Shown here one piece after another: positions 1 through 5,223 of a stretch of 9,902 nucleotides of DNA. The notes beneath the pieces were generated by a model that did not search any database, was not told the DNA's origin, and worked only from the letters and a program-made list of their open reading frames with translations. Every line of letters begins with the position of its first letter. The first letter of the stretch is position 1. The stretch spans positions 1 through 9,902 of the forward strand of contig JBKJRD010000097.1 of NCBI GenBank assembly GCA_046594885.1, given 5' to 3'. Origin of the DNA: Methylotenera_A sp046594885. Its GTDB lineage: Bacteria; Pseudomonadota; Gammaproteobacteria; Burkholderiales; Methylophilaceae. The position numbers and the translations under genes are program-made.

Positions 1-309
1 TTGTGCATGGGCAACCAGGCGCGTGTGGCCGATAAAGCCACGGTGTTTTCAACTTCTACCCGCAACTTTGATAACCGCATGGGGCGTGATGCCCGAGTTT
101 ATTTGGGTTCCGCTGAATTAGCGGCGGTGTGTGCTAAATTAGGCCGTATGCCTAGCCACGCGGAATATATGCAAACGATAGGCAGTAAATTGCAAAATAC
201 GGCTGAAATTTATAAATATTTGAATTTTGACCAAATGACCGAATATAAAGCTGCATTAGATACGCTAAGTAGCGGCAAAAAAGTCATCCCCATTGCTGAA
301 GTGGTTTAA
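1..309 (+). CDS. acnB: Aconitate hydratase B, C-terminal fragment (5' end outside window)
   Basis: This is the last 102 codons of bifunctional aconitase B / 2-methylisocitrate dehydratase, the cytoplasmic [4Fe-4S] enzyme that interconverts citrate and isocitrate in the TCA cycle. The first visible residues, LCMGNQARVA, are the end of the family's CSLCMGNQARV motif. The Cys at residue 2 of the fragment is the third cluster ligand, and the other two lie upstream of the window. The following STSTRNFDNRMG, VYLGSAELAAV and YKYLNFDQ segments match the AcnB C-terminal swivel region, and the stop at 307-309 is in the normal place for the family. The TTG at position 1 is an internal Leu codon, not a start. 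Only 3 bases separate the stop from the next reading frame, so that gene could be co-transcribed with acnB. Identification rests on remembered family sequence and is firm. Confidence 0.95.
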   Translation: MCMGNQARVADKATVFSTSTRNFDNRMGRDARVYLGSAELAAVCAKLGRMPSHAEYMQTIGSKLQNTAEIYKYLNFDQMTEYKAALDTLSSGKKVIPIAEVV

Positions 310-312
310 GCA

Positions 313-774
313 TTGAAAAAACCAATTACTCATGCAATGGATGAAGCTGCTGCCAAGCTGAAAAGTAAGCAAAGCAAACAAAGTGTTGCTGGCAAACCTC
401 GCACAAGAAAATTAGCCAACTGGAAAGTGATGTTGCCAATTACATTAATGATTGTTTTTCTGGTTTGGTTAGGGTTTAAGTTTGAAGTGGATGAATTAGT
501 CGTCGCTAGTGCCGCACTTATTTTTGCCATACTTTCTGGCGTTTTTACTTGGGTTGTAGGCATCATCACGCTGGTTCCAATCGTTGGCCCACTCATCATC
601 AAGGTGCTATCCATTCCTTTGGTTTGGCTGTTAAACGGCATTGGCTATCTGGTTTCATATACCGCAATTAAGCGCGGCTATTCTAAAGACGTATTAACCT
701 ATCGTGGCTTAACCATTACGCTCATTATTGGCATTGTCATTGGTTTTGTCATCGCGCATTTAGTGGTCAGATAA
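313..774 (+). CDS. Small multi-pass membrane protein of unknown function
   Basis: I do not recognise this 153-residue protein. It has a Lys/Arg-rich, probably cytoplasmic N-terminus of about 37 residues (KLKSKQSKQS, KPRTRK). Hydrophobic stretches follow at about 38-55, 61-83, 86-116 and 132-151, which suggests four membrane helices, with the third stretch possibly a re-entrant or double segment. The start is uncertain. TTG at 313 gives the longest frame and lies 3 bases after the acnB stop. ATG at 337 (residue 9) would remove eight residues without touching any helix. Neither is preceded by a convincing Shine-Dalgarno sequence, so translation could depend on coupling to acnB. The next gene downstream is also a membrane protein, 30 bases away on the same strand. 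The frame is open throughout and its helix pattern is protein-like, so it is probably a real gene. Confidence 0.7.
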   Translation: MKKPITHAMDEAAAKLKSKQSKQSVAGKPRTRKLANWKVMLPITLMIVFLVWLGFKFEVDELVVASAALIFAILSGVFTWVVGIITLVPIVGPLIIKVLSIPLVWLLNGIGYLVSYTAIKRGYSKDVLTYRGLTITLIIGIVIGFVIAHLVVR

Positions 775-804
775 TCTTCAATTGCCAACCAAAATTTTGT
801 CAAT

Positions 805-1905
805 ATGCTAAATCAATCCGCATTTAAATCGCTAGTTGAGCGCATTCTGCTTAAAAAATATCTACCGGTTATTGCGTTTTTTGCTGGTTTCGTGTGGGAT
901 GCGTTGACCATTGGTAAAAATGTCAATGGCACGGATTTAATCATTTTGACAGCGTATTTGCTTGCCACTGTTCCCATTATTGGCTGGCTGGTAAAAAAAG
1001 CCAATCTGCTCATCAACAATGCCGCGCAAACCACGCTTGCCACCAGTGTTGCGTTTAAAGATGCGACTTGGCAAATGCGGTTGCCTTATCTTTTGCTGCA
1101 GTTTTTATTTGGCAGCCTATTTAGCGCATTGTTTATTCTGTACTTTAAAAGCTCCTCGCATATTGCGGCTTTTGTTTGGTGCTTGGGGCTAGGCATTTTG
1201 CTGGTGGCGAACGAGTTTTTAGAAACGGCTTATAGACGCTTTACACTGATTTGGACTTTGTTTGGTTTTTGCCTCATTTTACTACTTAACTTTGTGTTGC
1301 CTTATGCCATCGGCAGCATTCACTGGCTATGGTTTTACGTGAGCATTATCTTAGCGGTGGTTATCACGCAATCGCTAAAACTTGGCATCTCGGCACGTTT
1401 AGGCAGCATATATCCCACTTACGCCATTGCCATATTCATCGCGGCTGTATATGTGTTAGATGTCATTCCGCCAGTGCCGCTGGTGATTAAAGATATTCAA
1501 GCAGGCATCAAGTTAGAAAAAGTCGACAACACCTATGTGTTGCAACAAGACAAAGCCCCCGCTTGGCGCTTTTGGAGAAGCACAGTCAATAGCGTTTATA
1601 TAACGCCAGGCGATAAAGTGTATTGTATTTCGGCAGTATTTGCGCCAGCCAACTTACATACCCAGCTTTTTCATCACTGGCAGTTTTATGATGAAAAACA
1701 AGGCTGGCAAACGATGTCGCGAATTGGTTTTGATTTAACGGGCGGCCGTAACAAAGGTTATAGAGGCTACAGTTACAAGCAAAATGTGGCCTATGGATTA
1801 TGGCGCGTAGCAGTAGAAACCAAAAATGGCCGTACTATTTCGCTACATAGCTTCACTATTAACCGTGCTAAACCTGGACAGAAAAAAATTCTAAAGGTGA
1901 TATAA
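805..1905 (+). CDS. Seven-helix membrane protein with C-terminal DUF2914 domain
   Basis: The protein has 366 residues. The N-terminal half is very hydrophobic, with probable membrane helices at about 22-38, 45-63, 93-114, 119-138, 146-169, 174-191 and 203-226. From about residue 230 the protein becomes soluble. The segment around 268-352 has the features of the DUF2914 family: PGDKVYCISAVF, then a His-His-Trp (290-292), then GLWRVAVETKNGR near the end. The function of DUF2914 is not established. The domain sits after the last helix, so it is presumably displayed on one face of the membrane; which face cannot be decided. The ATG at 805 has no clear ribosome-binding site. It lies 30 bases after the preceding membrane gene on the same strand, so the two may form one transcript with acnB. 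Downstream it converges with a minus-strand gene across 49 bases, where I see no convincing terminator. Confidence 0.8.
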   Translation: MLNQSAFKSLVERILLKKYLPVIAFFAGFVWDALTIGKNVNGTDLIILTAYLLATVPIIGWLVKKANLLINNAAQTTLATSVAFKDATWQMRLPYLLLQFLFGSLFSALFILYFKSSSHIAAFVWCLGLGILLVANEFLETAYRRFTLIWTLFGFCLILLLNFVLPYAIGSIHWLWFYVSIILAVVITQSLKLGISARLGSIYPTYAIAIFIAAVYVLDVIPPVPLVIKDIQAGIKLEKVDNTYVLQQDKAPAWRFWRSTVNSVYITPGDKVYCISAVFAPANLHTQLFHHWQFYDEKQGWQTMSRIGFDLTGGRNKGYRGYSYKQNVAYGLWRVAVETKNGRTISLHSFTINRAKPGQKKILKVI

Positions 1906-1954
1906 CCCACGCATGATCAGCGCAAGCAAGCCGCTAAACTTGCCTTAATCAACA

Positions 1955-2497
1955 TCAGTGTTGCGGACTGCTATGTACCATTAGCTTATCAATATAGGCG
2001 ATTGCAACCGCAGATAGCACAAAAGTCACATGAATAATGGTTTGCCAAATTAGCACTTTTTCAGTCAGGTTTTCGGCATTGATAAAGGTTTTAAGCAAAT
2101 GAATAGATGAAATGCCGATAATGGCAGTCGCCAATTTTACTTTAAGTAAATTAGCATTGACATGCGATAACCAATCAGGCTCGTCTGGATGACCCGCTAA
2201 ATTTAAGCGCGAAACAAAGGTTTCATAACCGCCTATAATCACCATAATCAGTAAGTTTGAAATCATCACCACATCAATTAAACCCAATACAATCAACATG
2301 ATATCGGCTTCAACCAATTGAGTAGCTTTTTGCACTAAATGCACCAGCTCAACACCAAAGAAAAACACATAAACCGCTTGCGCGATAATTAAGCCTAAAT
2401 AAAGCGGCAATTGTAGCCAGCGGCTGCCAAATAAAATGTCCGACATAATATTGCCAGGTTTGTATTCCCCACGGCTTGGTTTGATTTTGGTTTGCAT
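1955..2497 (-). CDS. UPF0114 (YqhA/TIGR00645) family inner-membrane protein
   Basis: This 180-residue membrane protein matches the UPF0114 family, whose E. coli member is YqhA (function unknown). Family-like stretches include SRWLQLPLYLGL, IMLIVLGLIDVVMISNLLIMVIIGGYE, WLSHVNANLLKVKLA, ISSIHLLKTFI and IIHVTFVLSAVAIAYIDKL. Hydrophobic segments are near residues 29-51, 68-93, 123-142 and 152-168. The start at 2497 is chosen over the in-frame codon at 2518 because AGAGAG lies 5 bases upstream on this strand. A further ATG at 2446 would give a protein closer in length to YqhA but has no ribosome-binding site. The gene lies 44 bases downstream of rlmJ in the same direction, so co-transcription is plausible. 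The 17-residue hydrophilic N-terminal extension is slightly longer than in E. coli. Confidence 0.87.
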   Translation of the reverse strand: MQTKIKPSRGEYKPGNIMSDILFGSRWLQLPLYLGLIIAQAVYVFFFGVELVHLVQKATQLVEADIMLIVLGLIDVVMISNLLIMVIIGGYETFVSRLNLAGHPDEPDWLSHVNANLLKVKLATAIIGISSIHLLKTFINAENLTEKVLIWQTIIHVTFVLSAVAIAYIDKLMVHSSPQH

Positions 2498-2541
2498 GAA
2501 ACTCTCTAAAATTAACAAAAATTGATTGCGCGTATTTTACC

Positions 2542-3387
2542 TTATGTGATGCGGCTTGTGAGTTGAAAATTGGCGGTTTCATCTAAGCTTAATAAATCGG
2601 TCAAAATCGGCATGGATTCTTGCAATAACTTCGGCAAAACATAAGGCGGATTCATCACAAATAGTCCGCTGCCGTGCATGCCAAAGCCGTTTTCGCTGGG
2701 CGCTTGCACGTTTAATTGAATACTTAACCAATTTTTTGGGTTAAGTTTTTCTAAATTCTGCACCATGTCTGCTGGTTCTGGCCGCTGCAAAAGCGGATAC
2801 CAAATGATGTAAGTACCTGTTGCAAAACGTTTTAAGCTGTCACGCATGCATTCCACCACGCGCTGATAATCCTGTTTTAACTCATAAGGCGGGTCAATTA
2901 ACACTACCGCGCGCTTGGTGGGCGGTGGCAAACACGCTTTAATGCCAACAAAACCGTCTTGCATGGCGATTTTTGTTTGTCTGTGTTGATCAGTAAAATT
3001 TTCTAGCAAAAATTTGTAATCATTGGGATGCAATTCAAAAAGCCGCATTTTGTCTGCTGCGCGCAAAAAATGCGCAGCAATTTTTGGGGAGCCAGGGTAA
3101 AGATTAAGTTTATTATTTAGATTAAACGATTGAATAACATGCATAAATTGCGTTAAATTACGGCTTAAGTTTTTGGCATGCATTAATCTTGCAATACCTG
3201 TTTCAAACTCGGCGTTTTTTTGCGAAAATTCACTGCTTAACTGATACATGCCCGCGCCCGCATGCGTGTCGATATACCAATAAGGCGCAGTTTTTTGGTT
3301 AAAATAATCCAGCACAAGGCTTAACACATAATGTTTTAAAACGTCGCCATGATTACCCGCATGAAACGCATGGCGATAACTTAACAT
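2542..3387 (-). CDS. rlmJ: 23S rRNA (adenine(2030)-N6)-methyltransferase RlmJ
   Basis: RlmJ transfers a methyl group from S-adenosylmethionine to N6 of A2030 in 23S rRNA, acting in the cytoplasm on naked or partly assembled rRNA. The 281-residue length is normal. The N-terminus MLSYRHAFHAGNHGDVLKH is the family signature. YIDTHAGAGMY (38-48) is the SAM-binding loop, and IDPPYE (164-169) is the catalytic D/N-PP-Y motif of adenine N6-methyltransferases. Other family-like segments are LYPGSP (96-101) and WYPL. The ATG at 3387 fits the conserved N-terminus exactly, although no strong Shine-Dalgarno sequence precedes it. A 23-bp palindrome lies 12-34 bases upstream of the start and overlaps a TATAAT hexamer on this strand. 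A UPF0114 gene follows and may share its transcript. The gene is divergent from the cation transporter. Confidence 0.95.
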   Translation of the reverse strand: MLSYRHAFHAGNHGDVLKHYVLSLVLDYFNQKTAPYWYIDTHAGAGMYQLSSEFSQKNAEFETGIARLMHAKNLSRNLTQFMHVIQSFNLNNKLNLYPGSPKIAAHFLRAADKMRLFELHPNDYKFLLENFTDQHRQTKIAMQDGFVGIKACLPPPTKRAVVLIDPPYELKQDYQRVVECMRDSLKRFATGTYIIWYPLLQRPEPADMVQNLEKLNPKNWLSIQLNVQAPSENGFGMHGSGLFVMNPPYVLPKLLQESMPILTDLLSLDETANFQLTSRIT

Positions 3388-3398
3388 GTGAAAATGAC

Positions 3399-3421
3399 AT
3401 AATTTTGCATGGCAAAATTAT
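3399..3421. repeat. 23-bp palindrome upstream of rlmJ, possible operator
   Basis: The left arm ATAATTTTGC (3399-3408) and right arm GCAAAATTAT (3412-3421) are perfect 10-bp inverted repeats around a 3-base centre (ATG). It lies in the 99-base divergent gap between rlmJ and the cation transporter, 12 bases upstream of the rlmJ start and 65 bases upstream of the transporter start. It may be a protein-binding operator. If it is transcribed, it would form an AU-rich hairpin in the leader. I cannot match it to a named regulator. Confidence 0.6.
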
Positions 3422-3422
3422 A
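3417..3422 (-). promoter_or_regulatory. Candidate -10 element for rlmJ
   Basis: The minus strand reads TATAAT here, a perfect -10 hexamer. It overlaps the right arm of the 3399-3421 palindrome. Transcription would begin near 3410, about 23 bases before the rlmJ start codon. No convincing -35 hexamer is found at 16-18 bp, so this is a weak call resting on one element and its position. Confidence 0.35.
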
Positions 3423-3486
3423 GAGCCAAAGTGCAGATTTCTTGTATGATTCATGCAATTATTTACATTTAGGCACACCGAAAACC

Positions 3487-4152
3487 ATGGCAGATCACCA
3501 CCATCATCACGATAACCAGCAAGCAAAATCCAAATCTCATCAAATTTACGCAATCCCTTTTGTACTCATTTTTGCGTTTGGGCTGCTAGAGTTTTTTGGC
3601 GGCATTTGGACCAATTCATTGGCTTTGTTAAGCGATGCTTGGCATATGTTTTCCGATTTATTTGCGCTTGGCTTAGCTTGGCTTGCCGCGTTTATTTCGG
3701 CTAAGCCTGGCACACATCGCCATGCCAGCGGGCAAAGCCATATTGAAATTGCCGCCTCTGCAATGAATGTATTGCTGATGTTTGCTGTGGTGATTTATAT
3801 TATATTTGAGGCGCTGCAGCGCTTTCATCAGCCACAAGCGGTGACGGGTGGTTATGTGATATTGATAGCCGCCGCTGGATTAGTAGTGAATTTAATGGTG
3901 CTAAAGATGTTGCATAGCGACGCTGATGGGCATCATCATGATAACGAGCAAAATCATAATAAACGCGCGGCTTACTTGCATGTGATGGGCGATTTGCTGG
4001 GTTCTGTGGCGGCGGTCATTGCAGGTGCGGTGATTTACTTTACAGGCTGGTTACTAATCGACCCGATACTGTCTATTTTTATATCGCTGTTGATTCTAAC
4101 CGTGACCATCAAACTCACCAAAGATATTTGGCAATCTTATAAAAATGGCTAA
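3487..4152 (+). CDS. Cation diffusion facilitator, zinc type, lacking the C-terminal domain
   Basis: This 221-residue inner-membrane antiporter belongs to the CDF family, which expels divalent metal from the cytoplasm in exchange for protons. Six helices are visible at about 20-40, 44-70, 88-110, 120-141, 163-186 and 189-210. The metal-site pairs are H53xxxD57 in helix 2 (SDAWHMFSD) and H165xxxD169 in helix 5 (HVMGD), the HD-HD arrangement typical of Zn2+ carriers. The N-terminus is His-rich (MADHHHHHD), and the loop before helix 5 carries HHHDNEQNHN. The protein stops about 11 residues after helix 6, so the usual cytoplasmic metal-sensing and dimer domain of about 80 residues is absent. ATG 3487 is preferred over TTG 3442, because the extra 15 residues are not family-like. 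The only upstream ribosome-site candidate is a weak AGG 13 bases away. The gene is divergent from rlmJ, with no metal-regulator gene adjacent. Confidence 0.9.
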   Translation: MADHHHHHDNQQAKSKSHQIYAIPFVLIFAFGLLEFFGGIWTNSLALLSDAWHMFSDLFALGLAWLAAFISAKPGTHRHASGQSHIEIAASAMNVLLMFAVVIYIIFEALQRFHQPQAVTGGYVILIAAAGLVVNLMVLKMLHSDADGHHHDNEQNHNKRAAYLHVMGDLLGSVAAVIAGAVIYFTGWLLIDPILSIFISLLILTVTIKLTKDIWQSYKNG

Positions 4153-4157
4153 TATAC

Positions 4158-4181
4158 TTAAAATGACGGCACAAGCTTGCT
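4158..4181 (+). repeat. Dispersed motif, copy 1 (TTAAAATGA ... CAAGCTTGCT)
   Basis: TTAAAATGA at 4158-4166 is followed after 5 bases by CAAGCTTGCT at 4172-4181, just downstream of the cation transporter stop. The same two blocks recur, 1 base apart, at 5137-5156 just downstream of the toxin gene. That gives 19 matching bases in the same order and orientation. Together the copies bracket the tautomerase and the toxin-antitoxin pair. Confidence 0.45.
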
Positions 4182-4256
4182 CTAATTAACTAAAACCTGT
4201 TACTTAACACAAAAACTTAACCCAAAATTTCGTGTAATAAATGGTGTCATCATTTT

Positions 4257-4265
4257 AAAAGGAGA
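4257..4265 (+). promoter_or_regulatory. Strong Shine-Dalgarno site of the tautomerase gene
   Basis: AAAAGGAGA lies 5 bases before the ATG at 4271. It is the best ribosome-binding site in the window and fixes the start so that Pro follows the initiator Met, as this family's chemistry requires. Confidence 0.8.
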
Positions 4266-4270
4266 CTGCA

Positions 4271-4453
4271 ATGCCCTACGTGAATATTAAATTAGCCGGC
4301 GAAGTGAGCCGTGAACAAAAAGCGCAAATTGCCAAAGAAATTACCGAAACCCTAGAACGCGTTGCGCACAAACCTAAATCGTATACCTACATTACGTTTG
4401 AAGAAGTGGCTTATGAAGATTGGGCGATAGGCGGGCAATTGCTCGATGAATAA
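4271..4453 (+). CDS. Small tautomerase-family protein (4-oxalocrotonate tautomerase-like)
   Basis: This 60-residue protein starts Met-Pro. After Met removal, Pro1 would be the catalytic base of the tautomerase superfamily, whose members are small oligomeric cytoplasmic enzymes that shift keto-enol double bonds. MPYVNIKL, the EQK at mature residues 14-16, P34 and the IGGQLL stretch near 52-57 all match the family, and the length is the usual one. Aligned without gaps to the remembered Pseudomonas 4-oxalocrotonate tautomerase, the two substrate-binding arginines (Arg11, Arg39) are replaced by Val and Tyr, and Phe50 is Trp. It is therefore probably not a true 4-oxalocrotonate tautomerase, and its substrate is unknown. 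A strong ribosome site precedes it, indicating good expression. It stands alone, 118 bases after the cation transporter and 65 bases before the antitoxin gene. Confidence 0.85.
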   Translation: MPYVNIKLAGEVSREQKAQIAKEITETLERVAHKPKSYTYITFEEVAYEDWAIGGQLLDE

Positions 4454-4463
4454 GTAGCCATGA

Positions 4464-4492
4464 TTGCAATATTTAAGTTGGTCATGTAAGAT
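4464..4492 (+). promoter_or_regulatory. Candidate promoter of the toxin-antitoxin operon
   Basis: TTGCAA (4464-4469) and TAAGAT (4487-4492) are each 4/6 matches to the sigma70 -35 and -10 hexamers, with a 17-bp spacer. Transcription would begin near 4499, giving a leader of about 20 bases that includes the AAGGGA ribosome site. The -10 lies in the centre of the palindrome at 4474-4502, so a bound repressor would block it. The match is modest, and the call relies on this geometry. Confidence 0.4.
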
Positions 4493-4502
4493 GACCAACT
4501 TA
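4474..4502. promoter_or_regulatory. Perfect palindrome, probable autoregulatory operator of the toxin-antitoxin pair
   Basis: TAAGTTGGTCAT (4474-4485) and ATGACCAACTTA (4491-4502) are perfect 12-bp inverted repeats around GTAAG. They lie 16 bases upstream of the antitoxin ATG. Phd/YefM-type antitoxins are known to repress their own operon by binding such palindromes. It is not followed by a T-run on either side, so it does not look like an intrinsic terminator of the tautomerase gene. If transcription starts upstream of it, it would instead form a strong leader hairpin. Confidence 0.65.
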
Positions 4503-4505
4503 GTT

Positions 4506-4511
4506 AAGGGA
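4506..4511 (+). promoter_or_regulatory. Ribosome-binding site of the antitoxin gene
   Basis: AAGGGA lies 7 bases before the ATG at 4519, immediately after the palindrome. It supports that start codon for the antitoxin. Confidence 0.7.
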
Positions 4512-4518
4512 ATAAATC

Positions 4519-4749
4519 ATGACACAATTTAACATAGCAGAAGCGAAAGCCAACTTTTCTAATTTAGTCAAAAAGGCGATGCTGGGTGAAGAAATTATTA
4601 TCGCCAAAGATAATAAGCCGCTTTTAAAGCTAGCACCAATTTTAGCCGATACGCCTAAGTCTCCTGTCCCAGGCACAGGTAAGCAAGACATTCTCTACAT
4701 AGCAGACGATTTTGATGATATTCCAGAAGGCTTTGAGGATTACATTTAA
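4519..4749 (+). CDS. Type II antitoxin, Phd/YefM family
   Basis: This 76-residue protein has the Phd/YefM layout. The N-terminal DNA-binding and dimerisation fold is residues 1-41: FNIAEAKANFSNLVKKAMLGEEIIIAKDNKPLLKL, with the characteristic AKANFSxLV and the strand ending in P-L-L-K-L. An acidic C-terminal tail of about 30 residues (DDFDDIPEGFEDYI) would wrap around and inhibit the partner toxin. It is the first gene of a two-gene operon. Its TAA stop shares one base with the toxin's ATG (TAATG at 4747-4751), so translation is probably coupled. The palindrome just upstream is the likely site of self-repression, with toxin as co-repressor according to the usual model. Family assignment is strong; the specific partner is inferred from the overlap. 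Confidence 0.9.
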   Translation: MTQFNIAEAKANFSNLVKKAMLGEEIIIAKDNKPLLKLAPILADTPKSPVPGTGKQDILYIADDFDDIPEGFEDYI

Positions 4750-5135
4750 TGCGCTTATTGCTGGATACGCATGTTTTTTTATGGTGGGTATATGATGATC
4801 CGAAATTGACTAAAACTTCACGCAGCATAATCGAAAGCATGACCAACACCAAGTATGTAAGTGCGGTGACTGCTTGGGAATTGGCAATTAAATCTGGGCA
4901 AGGAAAGTTAAAGCTCAATCAGTCAGTAGGTGAGTTTTACAAAAAATATATACAACAAAATGGCTTTGAAATCTTGCCTTTGAGTCTTAATCATTTGTTT
5001 GCGGTTGAGCATATACCATTGCACCATAAAGACCCTTTCGATAGATTGCTTATTGCGCAAGCACAAATTGAGAGCCTCAGCATTGTGTCGGCAGACAGTG
5101 CACTCGATGCTTATCATATCGAGCGGTTGTGGTAG
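4749..5135 (+). CDS. Type II toxin, PIN-domain ribonuclease (VapC-like, Sll0205 type)
   Basis: This 128-residue single PIN domain is predicted to be a Mg2+-dependent endoribonuclease that cuts RNA when released from its antitoxin. The acidic active-site residues are in the expected places: D6 in LLLDTHVFLWW, E44 in SAVTAWELAIK, D95 and D98 in KDPFDRLLIAQA, and D116 in IVSADSAL. The THVFLWW and DPFDRLLIAQA stretches resemble the Sll0205-like PIN subgroup that is commonly paired with Phd-type antitoxins. No catalytic residue is missing, so the toxin is predicted to be active. Its start overlaps the antitoxin stop by one base, and no separate ribosome site is needed. The RNA target cannot be read from the sequence. 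The gene ends 88 bases before uvrC, which probably has its own promoter. Confidence 0.92.
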   Translation: MRLLLDTHVFLWWVYDDPKLTKTSRSIIESMTNTKYVSAVTAWELAIKSGQGKLKLNQSVGEFYKKYIQQNGFEILPLSLNHLFAVEHIPLHHKDPFDRLLIAQAQIESLSIVSADSALDAYHIERLW

Positions 5136-5136
5136 T

Positions 5137-5156
5137 TTAAAATGAGCAAGCTTGCT
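5137..5156 (+). repeat. Dispersed motif, copy 2 (TTAAAATGA-G-CAAGCTTGCT)
   Basis: TTAAAATGA (5137-5145) and CAAGCTTGCT (5147-5156) repeat the two blocks found at 4158-4181, starting one base after the toxin stop. The segment 5145-5156 is also a perfect 12-bp palindrome (AGCAAGCTTGCT). It lacks a usable loop and a clean T-run, so I do not call it a terminator. Confidence 0.45.
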
Positions 5157-5223
5157 GGTTTATTTTCGAGGTTTAGCATAACCGCTACACAAATAAGTTG
5201 TATTAGTTAATGGCTGCTTGCAC

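Noticed and set aside
4204..4240. TTAACA and TAATAA hexamers as a promoter for the tautomerase gene
   Set aside because: They are 25 bp apart, and the alternative TTAACC (4217) is only 12 bp from TAATAA. Neither spacing is usable, so no promoter is called.
4519..5135. The antitoxin-toxin pair as a new defence or toxin system
   Set aside because: Both proteins fit known families (Phd/YefM antitoxin and Sll0205-like PIN toxin) with standard gene overlap. Nothing in the proteins themselves is new.
5145..5156. AGCAAGCTTGCT palindrome after the toxin gene as an intrinsic terminator
   Set aside because: It is a 12-bp perfect palindrome with no loop, leaving a stem of about 4 bp, and the following GGTTTATTTT is not an immediate U-run. 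It is reported only as part of the repeated motif.
5210..5223. ATG at 5210 as the uvrC start
   Set aside because: It is out of frame with uvrC. ATG 5224 begins the family-like MFDPKP N-terminus.
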